The notes under the pieces are model-generated. The model did not search any database, had not been told where the DNA came from, and saw only the letters and a list, made by a program, of their open reading frames with translations. Shown here piece by piece: positions 6,395-14,231 of a stretch of DNA of 15,839 bases (position 1 is the first letter of the stretch; each line of letters starts with the position of its first letter). Both the position numbers and the translations under genes were made by a program. Source of the DNA: an uncultured Bacilli bacterium (GTDB lineage Bacteria; Bacillota_I; Bacilli_A; RF39; UBA660); contig CALVIA010000020.1 of assembly GCA_944329255.1 (NCBI GenBank), forward strand, positions 1 to 15,839. Direction: 5' to 3'.

Positions 6395-6946
6395 TCACCT
6401 CATTTTTTTATATATTTTTATATTTGTTTTACCATATTTTCTATCTTTAATTAATAGATAATCATCATACAATTCATTTAAATCCTCATTTTCATATTCA
6501 CATACAATTAATCCATTTGTATTAATAATGTTTAATTTTTTTAATTGAGTTATTACATCATTAATTTTAATTTTACCATATGGAGGGTCTACAAAAACAA
6601 TATCAAATTTGATATTGTTTTTATTTAAATCAACTAAAGCATTTAAATAATTATCAAATATTATTACAGAATTATCTACTTCATTAACTTTTTCTATATT
6701 TTTCTTTGTTATTTCAATTGATTTTTTCATATTATCAACAAAATATACTTTTTTAGCACCATTTGAAAGTGCCTCAATACCTAAAGAACCTGTACCAGAA
6801 AATAAATCCAAACATATAGAATTATTTAAATAGGGACTAATAATAGCAAATAACGATTCTTTTACTTTATCCATAGTAGGTCTTATTCCATCTATGTCAA
6901 AACCTTTTAAATCACATCTTTTATGTTTTCCACTAATTACTCTCAT
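6395..6946 (-). CDS. rsmD: 16S rRNA (guanine(966)-N2)-methyltransferase RsmD
   Basis: RsmD methylates guanine 966 (E. coli numbering) of 16S rRNA during assembly of the small subunit. The 183-aa protein carries RPTMDKVKESLF (22-33), the SAM motif DLFSGTGSLGIEAL (47-60) and the catalytic DPPY (120-123). These are diagnostic for this family (B. subtilis YlbH). It ends in TGA, evidence for the standard code. It sits 14 bases after ylbE with a weak AGGA ribosome binding site. In Bacillus it is followed by coaD; here it is followed by murG. Confidence 0.95.
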   Translation of the reverse strand: MRVISGKHKRCDLKGFDIDGIRPTMDKVKESLFAIISPYLNNSICLDLFSGTGSLGIEALSNGAKKVYFVDNMKKSIEITKKNIEKVNEVDNSVIIFDNYLNALVDLNKNNIKFDIVFVDPPYGKIKINDVITQLKKLNIINTNGLIVCEYENEDLNELYDDYLLIKDRKYGKTNIKIYKKMR

Positions 6947-6960
6947 AATTTTCCTACTTT

Positions 6961-7182
6961 CTATTCTATAACTTTTAAAAGTGATTCAACAAAATTAAGT
7001 CTTTCTTGTAATCTTTCTATTTTATCACCAGTATTCAGCTTATATTTGTCCTTCATTTCCTGAACCATTTTATCAATTAACATTGGATTTCTATTTAACA
7101 TTTTATACCAATAAGAATTTTCTCTAATATATCTGTGTAATAAATTATTGCTAAAAACCTTTTTTTGTGTTATATAATCCAT
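6961..7182 (-). CDS. ylbE: YlbE-like protein
   Basis: This 73-aa soluble protein fits the YlbE-like family. The core is IRENSYWYKMLNRNP (19-33), equivalent to the family's R.QP.WYR.LSRNP, followed by a helical charged region. Function is unknown. It starts in a TAATG overlap with ylbD (one shared base), so it is translationally coupled. The order ylbD-ylbE-rsmD matches B. subtilis ylbD-ylbE-ylbF-ylbG-ylbH with ylbF and ylbG removed. Confidence 0.82.
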   Translation of the reverse strand: MDYITQKKVFSNNLLHRYIRENSYWYKMLNRNPMLIDKMVQEMKDKYKLNTGDKIERLQERLNFVESLLKVIE

Positions 7183-7511
7183 TAATCCTCAAATCTTTTA
7201 TATATAGGTCTTGGCTCATATGAAGTAGAAGAATCATCTTTTTTTACAAAATCTTGTAATAATTTTATACCTTTTTCAATATTATTTAAATTTTTTTTTA
7301 CATTATCCATATTTATATTTTTTATACTATTAATAACAGCTCCTAAATCACCACTTACATTAGTTTTATATTTAGAAAAAACATTTTCATCTTCTCCATA
7401 CATATCCCATAACTCATATAATTCCTGCCATGTTGCTGTCTTATTTCTAACATAATCTGCAAAATCTGGATTTTTCTTTACAAATTTCTTAAATTCCTCT
7501 TTTTTATCCAT
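7182..7511 (-). CDS. ylbD: YlbD-family protein (annotated coat protein in Bacillus)
   Basis: The 109-aa protein resembles YlbD. The N-terminus MDKKEEFKKFVKKNPDFAD is followed by ATWQELYELWDMYGED (26-41), with the family's two conserved tryptophans (28 and 35). A linker follows, then a C-terminal helix (about 60-90). The family is named for a proposed spore coat role in B. subtilis, but that role is weakly supported. The frame is open upstream to an ATG at 7523, but GGTGAT at 7521-7516 points to the ATG at 7511. It is the first gene of the operon running to divIB. Confidence 0.82.
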   Translation of the reverse strand: MDKKEEFKKFVKKNPDFADYVRNKTATWQELYELWDMYGEDENVFSKYKTNVSGDLGAVINSIKNINMDNVKKNLNNIEKGIKLLQDFVKKDDSSTSYEPRPIYKRFED

Positions 7512-7515
7512 AAGC

Positions 7516-7521
7516 ATCACC
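7516..7521 (-). promoter_or_regulatory. RBS that sets the ylbD start
   Basis: GGTGAT lies 4 bases before the ATG at 7511 and overlaps the alternative ATG at 7523, which therefore cannot use it. Confidence 0.65.
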
Positions 7522-7546
7522 ATTATATTATATTCAATATATTATA
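7522..7546 (-). promoter_or_regulatory. Possible -10 region of the ylbD-divIB operon
   Basis: Three TATAAT hexamers occur on the minus strand (7546-7541, 7532-7527 and 7527-7522) in the 43-base gap after parC. None has a good -35. A promoter here is plausible because no other is seen before the operon, but read-through from parC is equally possible. Confidence 0.35.
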
Positions 7547-7554
7547 TATAATGA

Positions 7555-10080
7555 TTAAGAATTAATATCTTTTAACATATCATCAATAGTTAATATTTTA
7601 GCATCTATTTCTTTTAAAACTACATCTTCTTTCTTTATTTCATTTTCTATATTAATTTTAATATTATCAAAATAATTAATATTTTCAATTTCTTTTTGAA
7701 CAAAAGCATCAGTTATATTTTTTAAAATAGATGATCCAACACTATATCTATCCATTATTACTAATTCTGTACTTTTAAAATAATCTATATCATTATTATT
7801 TTTTATACCTAAAATATCTTTATTTCTTAATTTTAATACCTTAATAATTCTATATGGATTAGTTTTAACCTCTCTTATAATAAGCATTCCTCTTCTTGCT
7901 CTAATACTTTTTTCAATATCGGATATTTTAAGCCTTTTAGCTGTGCCTTTATCCGTTAATACAGAAACATAATCATAACTATTATCTAATAATAATCCAC
8001 TTACTACAAAATCATCTTTTAATTTTATAGATTTTACTCCAGAAGATTTTAAACCTATAACAGGTATTTCATTTATATCAAACAATAATGAATAACCAGT
8101 ATTTGTTGTTACCAATACATTAGTATATGGTTCATAAGATACATTTACAACAACATCTTCATCTTTTAACTTAATATTAGTAATTGGTTTTGAATATCTT
8201 GAAACTTTATAATCACTTAATAAAGACCTTTTTACCATACCATATTTTGTAAATGTAGTTATAAATATATTTTTATTAAAATCATATACAGGCATAGATG
8301 AAACAAGTTCTTCTCCTTCTTTAATAGGAATTATATTACTTATATGTTTACCTAATTCTTTCCACTTAGCATCCGGTATTTCATAAACTGGAAGAAATAA
8401 GTAATTTCCTAAATTTGTAAACAACAATATAGTATTTTGTGTATTAATTTCATAAAGACCTATTACATAATCTCCATCTTTTACTAATGTATCCTCTTCT
8501 TTTGAAGAAATATAACTTCTATTTGAAACTCTTTTAACATATCCATCTTTAGTAACAACGACTATAACATCTTCCTTTGGAATCATCATCATTGGATCAA
8601 AATTTATTTCAGTTATTTCTTCCTTTATTTCTGTTTTTCTAGGAGTTGAATATTCTTGCTTAATCTTTCTTAATTCATCTTTCATAAAACTTTTCAATTT
8701 ATTTTCATCATTTAAAATAGATTTTAATGTTTCAATTATAATATTTAAATTTTTCATTTCATTTTCTAAATCAACTATATCAGTATTAGATAATCTATAA
8801 AGTTGTAATTCTACAATAGCTTTAGCTTGTTTTTCCGTAAAATCAAAATTTAAAACTAAATTTTTTTCAGAATCACTTTTATTTTTACTTTTTCTAATTG
8901 TTATAATAACATCATCTAAAATACTAATAGCTTTTATCAAACCTTCAACAATATGTTTTCTTGCCATAGCATGATCTAAATCAAATTGATTTTTTTTAAT
9001 TGTGACTTCTTTTTTATGTGCAATATAAGCATCTAATATTTCTAATATTCCAAGCAATTTAGGTCTTCTATTTACAATAGTTATCATATTAAAACCATAC
9101 GATATTTGTAAATCAGTATTTTTATATAAATAATTTAATAATAAATCTGTATTAACATCTTTTTTTACATCTATTACAATTCTGATACCCTCTCTATCTG
9201 ATTCATCCCTTACTTCACTTATTCCATCAACTTTTTTTTCTATTCTAATCTCATCTATCGATTTCACTAACAAAGCTTTATTAACTTCATAAGGAATTTC
9301 TTCGATTATAATTTGATTTTTATTTTTTAAAGTATCCACTTTTATCTTGGATTTTATTATAATCTTTCCCTTACCACTTTCATAAGCTTTTTTTATTCCA
9401 TCAATTCCTTCAACAATCGCACCAGTAGGAAAATCAGGACCCTTTACTATTCCCATAATTGTTTCCAATCTACAATTTGGATTATCAATTCTATATATAG
9501 TTGCATCAATAATTTCCCCTAAATTATGAGGTGGAATATTAGTTGCATATCCCGCACTTATACCAGTTGTTCCATTAACAAGAAGATTTGGAAATCTTGC
9601 TGGTAAAATAGTAGGTTCTAATAATGAATCATCATAATTAGGAGCAAAAATCACTGTATCTTTATCAATATCTTTTAACATTTCACCAGCAATTTTAGAT
9701 AATCTAGCTTCAGTATAACGCATTGCAGCAGGACTATCACCATCTATAGATCCATTATTACCATGCATATCAATAAATGGAGTATTACTTTTCCAATTTT
9801 GACTAAGCCTTACCATAGCATCGTATATAGAAGAATCCCCATGTGGATGGAATTTTCCCATAATATCTCCAACACTTCTAGCACTTTTTCTATAAGGTTT
9901 ATCACATGTATTCTTTTCTTTATACATTGAATAAAGTATTCTTCTTTGTACTGGTTTTAGTCCATCTCTAACATCTGGAATGGCTCTATCTTGTATTATA
10001 TATTTAGAATATCTTCCAAATCTTTCCCCCATAATTTCCTCTAAAGAATACTCATATATTTTGTTAATTATATCTTGCAT
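7555..10080 (-). CDS. parC: DNA topoisomerase IV subunit A (ParC)
   Basis: ParC is the DNA-cleaving subunit of topoisomerase IV, which decatenates daughter chromosomes. The 841-aa protein has the breakage-reunion domain with RDGLKPVQRRILY (38-50), GDIMGKFHPHGDSSIYDAM (71-89), the NNGSIDGD signature and catalytic Tyr122 in AMRYTEARLS. A coiled coil with RRPKLLGILEILDAYIAH follows, then the C-terminal beta-pinwheel. HGNNGSIDGD, VRLSQNW and a C-terminal RARRGM in place of the gyrase QRRGGKG box favour ParC over GyrA. Quinolone positions carry Ser83 and Asp87, the unmutated kind. GGTGA at 10090-10086 sets the ATG at 10080; the frame stays open to a TTG at 10092. parE is not adjacent. Confidence 0.92.
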   Translation of the reverse strand: MQDIINKIYEYSLEEIMGERFGRYSKYIIQDRAIPDVRDGLKPVQRRILYSMYKEKNTCDKPYRKSARSVGDIMGKFHPHGDSSIYDAMVRLSQNWKSNTPFIDMHGNNGSIDGDSPAAMRYTEARLSKIAGEMLKDIDKDTVIFAPNYDDSLLEPTILPARFPNLLVNGTTGISAGYATNIPPHNLGEIIDATIYRIDNPNCRLETIMGIVKGPDFPTGAIVEGIDGIKKAYESGKGKIIIKSKIKVDTLKNKNQIIIEEIPYEVNKALLVKSIDEIRIEKKVDGISEVRDESDREGIRIVIDVKKDVNTDLLLNYLYKNTDLQISYGFNMITIVNRRPKLLGILEILDAYIAHKKEVTIKKNQFDLDHAMARKHIVEGLIKAISILDDVIITIRKSKNKSDSEKNLVLNFDFTEKQAKAIVELQLYRLSNTDIVDLENEMKNLNIIIETLKSILNDENKLKSFMKDELRKIKQEYSTPRKTEIKEEITEINFDPMMMIPKEDVIVVVTKDGYVKRVSNRSYISSKEEDTLVKDGDYVIGLYEINTQNTILLFTNLGNYLFLPVYEIPDAKWKELGKHISNIIPIKEGEELVSSMPVYDFNKNIFITTFTKYGMVKRSLLSDYKVSRYSKPITNIKLKDEDVVVNVSYEPYTNVLVTTNTGYSLLFDINEIPVIGLKSSGVKSIKLKDDFVVSGLLLDNSYDYVSVLTDKGTAKRLKISDIEKSIRARRGMLIIREVKTNPYRIIKVLKLRNKDILGIKNNNDIDYFKSTELVIMDRYSVGSSILKNITDAFVQKEIENINYFDNIKINIENEIKKEDVVLKEIDAKILTIDDMLKDINS

Positions 10081-10085
10081 ACCAT

Positions 10086-10090
10086 TCACC
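10086..10090 (-). promoter_or_regulatory. RBS that sets the parC start
   Basis: GGTGA is 5 bases before the ATG at 10080 and would be inside the gene if the upstream TTG were used. Confidence 0.7.
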
Positions 10091-10096
10091 AATAAA

Positions 10097-10105
10097 ATTA
10101 TAACA
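10097..10105 (-). promoter_or_regulatory. Extended -10 promoter of parC
   Basis: The minus strand reads TGT then a perfect TATAAT (10102-10097). No -35 is seen at 17-18 bases; that region is occupied by the terminator stem. The -10 ends 6 bases before the parC ribosome binding site. The motif equals that before tkt. Confidence 0.6.
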
Positions 10106-10112
10106 TAAAAAA

Positions 10113-10145
10113 AATAAAAAAACCCATAAAATAGGTTTTTTTATT
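10113..10145 (-). terminator. Terminator of the xseA-yrzB operon
   Basis: A 12-bp stem pairs 10113-10124 with 10134-10145 (seven A-T pairs next to two G-C pairs) around a 9-base loop. On the minus strand it continues into a T-rich tract directly upstream of the parC -10. It ends transcription from yrzB and insulates parC. Confidence 0.85.
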
Positions 10146-10184
10146 GAATTATATATAGTAAATTATATTTTTAATTCTTAATTT

Positions 10185-10301
10185 ACAATAAACAATATTA
10201 AATTATATAAAATTTAATAACTTCTAATTATTTAATTTAATAAATATAATATAAAGAAGAAGTTAAAATTTTATATAAAATAAATACACAATAAACAACA
10301 T
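10185..10301. repeat. Direct repeat pair flanking an inverted repeat
   Basis: The 14-mer ACAATAAACAATAT at 10185-10198 recurs at 10288-10301 with one change (ACAATAAACAACAT). The two copies enclose the inverted repeat 10203-10278 with 4 and 9 bases of spacing. The arrangement resembles a small element with target duplications, but 14 bases is long for that and no transposon ends are recognised. Confidence 0.5.
10203..10278. repeat. 21-bp imperfect inverted repeat in the yrzB-parC gap
   Basis: Bases 10203-10215 pair with 10266-10278 (13 bp), and 10218-10225 pair with 10258-10265 (8 bp, including three G-C pairs). A 2-base bulge (10216-10217) and a 32-base loop complete it. No T-run follows on either strand, so it does not look like a terminator. 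It may fold in the 3' untranslated region of the yrzB transcript. Confidence 0.6.
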
Positions 10302-10329
10302 CTAAATTTTAAAATTCATAATATTAAAA

Positions 10330-10611
10330 TTATTTTTCTTCTCTTTTTTCTTGCAACTTATTTAAAATATTCTCAATTACTTTCCATTCTTCATCTGTTT
10401 CTATAGAACCTAATATCGGATTTTCTTCTTTTGGATCAAAAGTAGATGCATATACCTTCTTATTTCCATTATCATCAATAGTATTATCTGTATAAACTAT
10501 ATAATTTTTTCCAGTTTCATCTGACTCAAATGTAAAAAGAGCATTACATTTAATTCTTTCTCCCAAATCATTGAATACTTCAAATTCATTATTTATATTT
10601 TTTTCTTGCAT
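10330..10611 (-). CDS. yrzB: YrzB family (DUF1292, UPF0473) protein
   Basis: The 93-aa product matches the DUF1292/YrzB family. It has a beta-rich core with CNALFTFESDETGKNYIVY (23-41), then ASTFDP (55-60) and the family hallmark IETDEEWKVIE (70-80), ending in a charged helix. The function is unknown. The length equals that of B. subtilis YrzB. GGAGG at 10617-10621 sets the ATG at 10611, although the frame extends to 10629. Bacillus has alaS-yrzL-yrrK-yrzB; here a nucleosidase-like gene lies between ruvX and yrzB, and no IreB-type (yrzL) gene is seen. Confidence 0.93.
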   Translation of the reverse strand: MQEKNINNEFEVFNDLGERIKCNALFTFESDETGKNYIVYTDNTIDDNGNKKVYASTFDPKEENPILGSIETDEEWKVIENILNKLQEKREEK

Positions 10612-10616
10612 TTTTT

Positions 10617-10621
10617 CCTCC
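10617..10621 (-). promoter_or_regulatory. RBS that sets the yrzB start
   Basis: GGAGG is 5 bases before the ATG at 10611 and is immediately followed upstream by the stop of the preceding gene (10622), so the two are coupled. Confidence 0.75.
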
Positions 10622-11134
10622 TTAAACATTGAAATTTTTATCTATAATTTCTTTTATTTCTTTTTTATAATTATTTTTTAAAAAATTATCATAATCATTC
10701 ATATTACCATTATCAGATATTATTTTTATTGAGTAAGTATTAGGAAAAAATTCCAAAATTCCTCTTAGCTCCATATCATAAACCATATTTTTTTCTTTGG
10801 CATTTATCACAAAATCAATCGATGTTGAACATGGTAAATTAATTATTTTCTTATTTTTTATATAATTCATTTTTATATTATCTTTTTTATTATATATATT
10901 TCTATAACATAATGATTCTGTTATTGAACATATACTTCCTATATTTATATCATTAGATGATCCAGCATATCCAATATTTATTATGACATTATTTTTATCT
11001 ATATTTAAATTTTTTAATGTTTTTATTACATTAATTAAACCAATTCCTGTTATAAAAACATTATTATAATATTCAGTTGGAATTAATGATTCCTTTTCTT
11101 CTTCTGAAGCTACTAATAAAATAACATTTTTCAT
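10622..11134 (-). CDS. Short MTA/SAH nucleosidase-like protein
   Basis: This 170-aa protein looks like a trimmed member of the purine nucleoside phosphorylase/MTAN fold. In order it has an acidic EEE at 11-13 (place of the catalytic acid Glu12), GIGLIN (30-35, family GIGKVN), NIGYAGSS (53-60, family N.G.AGG), YDMEL (119-123, family DMEG with the ribose-binding Glu), and ISD (139-141) with the catalytic Asp141. Key residues therefore seem kept. Typical MTANs are about 230 aa; what is missing lies mostly between the AGG and DME motifs, where the substrate loop normally is. It could cleave methylthioadenosine, adenosylhomocysteine or another nucleoside, or only bind one. It starts in an ATGA overlap with ruvX. 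Confidence 0.68.
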   Translation of the reverse strand: MKNVILLVASEEEKESLIPTEYYNNVFITGIGLINVIKTLKNLNIDKNNVIINIGYAGSSNDINIGSICSITESLCYRNIYNKKDNIKMNYIKNKKIINLPCSTSIDFVINAKEKNMVYDMELRGILEFFPNTYSIKIISDNGNMNDYDNFLKNNYKKEIKEIIDKNFNV

Positions 11135-11550
11135 TTTCTTTTCCTTTTATCTAAAAAACTTTGCAATATAACATTTGCCGCAACTTTATCTATTATTTTT
11201 TTTCTTTTTTTTCTACTCATATCTGCTTGTATTAAAATATTTTCTGCAACTTTTGTAGTTAATCTTTCATCTTCCAAAAAAACCGGAATATTAAAATTTT
11301 CTTCTAATTTTTTTTTGAATTCCAATACCAATTCTCCCTTTTCACCAATACTATTATTCATATTTTTAGGAAAACCTAATACTAATGCATTTATTTCTTT
11401 TTCAATAACAACTTTTTTTAATTCTTCTATTAAATAATCAAAATCCAAATTGTGCTTTATTGTAAATAAACTTGTTGCTATCAATCCTGTTTTATCACTT
11501 ATTGAAAGCCCTAATGTTTTTGTTCCTAGATCTAACCCTAAATATCTCAT
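11131..11550 (-). CDS. ruvX: RuvX/YqgF-type nuclease
   Basis: RuvX (YqgF, B. subtilis YrrK) is an RNase H-fold protein proposed as a Holliday junction resolvase and linked to 16S rRNA maturation. The 139-aa protein has the first acidic motif GLDLGTKTLGLSISD (5-19, Asp7), GFPKNMN (59-65), DERLTT (94-99) and the C-terminal DKVAANVILQSFLD (121-134) with the third acidic residue, Asp121. Length is normal. Both ends overlap the neighbours by four bases (ATGA), with alaS upstream and the nucleosidase-like gene downstream, so the three are tightly coupled. Confidence 0.95.
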   Translation of the reverse strand: MRYLGLDLGTKTLGLSISDKTGLIATSLFTIKHNLDFDYLIEELKKVVIEKEINALVLGFPKNMNNSIGEKGELVLEFKKKLEENFNIPVFLEDERLTTKVAENILIQADMSRKKRKKIIDKVAANVILQSFLDKRKRK

Positions 11551-14231
11551 AATTCCTCAATATATTTTTTAATGTTTTCTATTATTTCATCGACAAAATC
11601 TATATTTGTTCCTCCTCCTTGACCAAAGGATTGAGAACCTCCACCATTACCTTCTGATTTAATACTTGCTTCTTTAATTAACTTTCCTGCATTAAGTTTA
11701 CAATTAGATTTACAAATATAATTAACATTTTGATTGTTTATATTTGCAACAAATATTATACCATTTTCTATTTTATTAAATGCATTATCTATTAATGTTT
11801 TTAATATAGATAAATCATAATTTTCAACTTTTTTTACTATACATTCAATATTATTTATTTTATATATTTCATCAAAATCTTTATTATTTTTTAATAATTT
11901 TTCTTGTTTTTTTGTATTAAATTCTTTTTCTAAATCTTTTACTTTTTTTCTAACATTATTAACTTCATTTCTATTAAAAATTATATCATTATAACTTTCT
12001 GGTGGATCATTATTAATTTTTACATCAAAAATTAAATCTATATCATATTTACTACTTTCATTTAATATATTTTTTGCTTTATTTAATAATTTTATCATTT
12101 CATCATTGTATGGTTTTATTTCATTAAATAATTCATTATTTATACATTCATCCGTTGTAGCTTCTATTCTATAAATATTAGCTCCTTTTGATTCAATTGA
12201 TTTAATTGCAAATTTATTTATTTCTTTTAAATTTTTTACATGTGTTCCACCACACAATTCTTTTGAATTATATAATGTAACTACTCTTACAATATCATCA
12301 TATTTTTCATCAAATTGTGCGCATGCCCCAGCCTTTTTAGCTTCATCTAGTTTCATAATTTGAATTTGTGAATCTACTTTTGTATTTATTTTATCATTTA
12401 CTAATTTTTCTACTATTATTATATCTTCATCTTTTATCTTATTAGGATATGTAAAATCAAATCTTAAACCGTTTTCTGTAACCTTAGATCCTGCCTGCAT
12501 AACTTCATAATCTAAAGCTTCCTTTAAAGCTTGATGTAAAAGATGTGTAGCACTATGATTCTTTTCTATTGCTTTTCTTCTTTTTACATTTATTCTTGCA
12601 GTAACTTTATCATTTAATTTTATAGTTCCCTCTTCAATTTTTATTATATGAACATGTTGTTTATTTGGAGATAAAATCACATCTTCAACAATTGCTTTTA
12701 ATGTATCATTATAAATATATCCAGTATCAGAAACTTGTCCACCCATCTCAGCATAAAAAGGTGTTTTATCTAATATAACATACCCTTCATCTTTTAATTC
12801 ATCAACTAACTTATCTTTTTTTATCAATGCGATAACATTAGCATCAGTTTGGTAATCTTCGTATCCAACAAATTCACTTTTATTTTTAAACAATAAAAAT
12901 GCCTCATTTTGAATACACATACTAGCCTCTTCTTTTCTATTACATCTAGCCATCTCTTTTTGATGATTCATACATTTTTCAAATTCTTTTTTATCTACAG
13001 TGTATCCTTTTTCATTTAAACATTCTAATGTTAATTCAAAAGGAAAACCATAAGTATCATATAACTTAAATGCATCTGCTCCAGATATTTCCTTACACGG
13101 ACATTTTTTTATTATTTCATTTAATTTTTTTTCTCCAGATAAAAGGGTTTTCTCAAATAATTCTTCTTCTTTTTTTATTGTTTCAATAATATATTCTTGT
13201 TTTTCTTTAAGTTCTGGATAGTATTCGTTCATAGTTTCTATTACATTTGGAACTATTTCATTCATAAAATTTCCTTTTATTCCAATATTGTGTCCAAACC
13301 TTACTGCTCTTCTTAATAATCTTCTAATTACATAACCTCTTCCTTCATTAGAAAATATTGCTCCATCTCCTATTGCAAATGTAAGAGTTCTTATGTGATC
13401 CGCAATAATTCTTATTTCTTTTTGATTATTATATTTTAAGTTTGATAGTTCTTCTATTTTTGATATTATTTTAGAAAATAAATCTGTATCATAACTAGAA
13501 TTAACTCCTTGTAATATACATGCCATTCTTTCAAGTCCCATACCTGTATCTATATTTTTATTTGGTAATTCCTTATAATCTTTTCTATCTATTCCTTCTT
13601 TAGAATTATATTGGCTAAATACATTATTCCATATTTCTACATATCTATTGTTTTCTATCTCTTCTTGTAATAATTTAATACCCAAATTATCCTTATCAAA
13701 TTCTTCTCCTCTATCATAAAATATTTCAGAATCTGGTCCACATGGTCCTTCTCCAATTTCCCAAAAATTTGAAGATAATCTTATAATATGAGATGGATCA
13801 ACTCCTAATGAAATCCATTTGTTATATGCTTCATCATCCATATCATATACCGTAAAATATAATTTTTCTTTAGGAAAAGCAAAATATTTGTCACTTAATA
13901 AAAGTTCATAAGCCATTTCAATTGCTTCATTTTTAAAATAATCTCCAATCGAAAAATTTCCTAACATTTCAAAAAAAGTATGATGGGTACTATCACCAAC
14001 ACTTTCTATATCATTAGTTCTAATACATTTTTGGCAACTAGTCATTCTTTTATTTACTGGTATCATCGTCCCATCAAAATATTTTTTTAGCGGAGTTACT
14101 CCTGCATTATTCCATAATAAAGTAGGATCATTTAATATTAATAATGATGCACTAGGAATAATAGTATGTCCATGTTCTTTAAAATATTCTAAATACATTT
14201 GTCTTATTTGATTACTAGTCATATATTTCAT
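11547..14231 (-). CDS. alaS: Alanyl-tRNA synthetase
   Basis: AlaRS charges tRNA-Ala and edits mischarged Ser and Gly. The 894-aa protein is full length. Class II catalytic motifs appear in PTLLWNNAGVTPLKKYFDG (36-54), in the region at 73-100 (DSTHHTFFEMLGNFSIGDYF), and in GLERM (232-236). IRRLLRRAVR spans 302-311. The editing domain has metal ligands His559, His563, Cys660 and His664 (HSATH and CGGTH). The C-Ala domain ends with GGGSQSFGQGGG (863-874). GAGGTGA at 14242-14236 sets the start at 14231, in an ATGA overlap with xseB. No T-box leader is present, as expected for a gene inside an operon. Confidence 0.98.
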   Translation of the reverse strand: MKYMTSNQIRQMYLEYFKEHGHTIIPSASLLILNDPTLLWNNAGVTPLKKYFDGTMIPVNKRMTSCQKCIRTNDIESVGDSTHHTFFEMLGNFSIGDYFKNEAIEMAYELLLSDKYFAFPKEKLYFTVYDMDDEAYNKWISLGVDPSHIIRLSSNFWEIGEGPCGPDSEIFYDRGEEFDKDNLGIKLLQEEIENNRYVEIWNNVFSQYNSKEGIDRKDYKELPNKNIDTGMGLERMACILQGVNSSYDTDLFSKIISKIEELSNLKYNNQKEIRIIADHIRTLTFAIGDGAIFSNEGRGYVIRRLLRRAVRFGHNIGIKGNFMNEIVPNVIETMNEYYPELKEKQEYIIETIKKEEELFEKTLLSGEKKLNEIIKKCPCKEISGADAFKLYDTYGFPFELTLECLNEKGYTVDKKEFEKCMNHQKEMARCNRKEEASMCIQNEAFLLFKNKSEFVGYEDYQTDANVIALIKKDKLVDELKDEGYVILDKTPFYAEMGGQVSDTGYIYNDTLKAIVEDVILSPNKQHVHIIKIEEGTIKLNDKVTARINVKRRKAIEKNHSATHLLHQALKEALDYEVMQAGSKVTENGLRFDFTYPNKIKDEDIIIVEKLVNDKINTKVDSQIQIMKLDEAKKAGACAQFDEKYDDIVRVVTLYNSKELCGGTHVKNLKEINKFAIKSIESKGANIYRIEATTDECINNELFNEIKPYNDEMIKLLNKAKNILNESSKYDIDLIFDVKINNDPPESYNDIIFNRNEVNNVRKKVKDLEKEFNTKKQEKLLKNNKDFDEIYKINNIECIVKKVENYDLSILKTLIDNAFNKIENGIIFVANINNQNVNYICKSNCKLNAGKLIKEASIKSEGNGGGSQSFGQGGGTNIDFVDEIIENIKKYIEEL

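Larger units (their letters stand above)
10146..10329 (-). other. AT-rich 3' region after yrzB
   Basis: No coding region is seen. This stretch lies between the yrzB stop and the terminator at 10113-10145, so it should be transcribed as a 3' untranslated region of about 185 bases. It contains a 21-bp imperfect inverted repeat and a pair of flanking direct repeats, listed separately. Confidence 0.6.

Noticed and set aside
7555..10080. Gyrase subunit A as the identity of the type II topoisomerase
   Set aside because: The signature regions (HGNNGSIDGD, VRLSQNW, RRPKLLGILEILDAYIAH) and lack of a QRRGGKG box fit ParC better.
10146..10329. Hidden small gene or known riboswitch in the yrzB-parC gap
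   Set aside because: No frame with a ribosome binding site and no recognisable riboswitch core; the composition is nearly all A/T.
6395..14231. Mycoplasma genetic code (TGA as Trp)
   Set aside because: TGA ends rsmD, ruvX, xseB and alaS at conserved protein ends and within ATGA overlaps, and Trp codons inspected are TGG.
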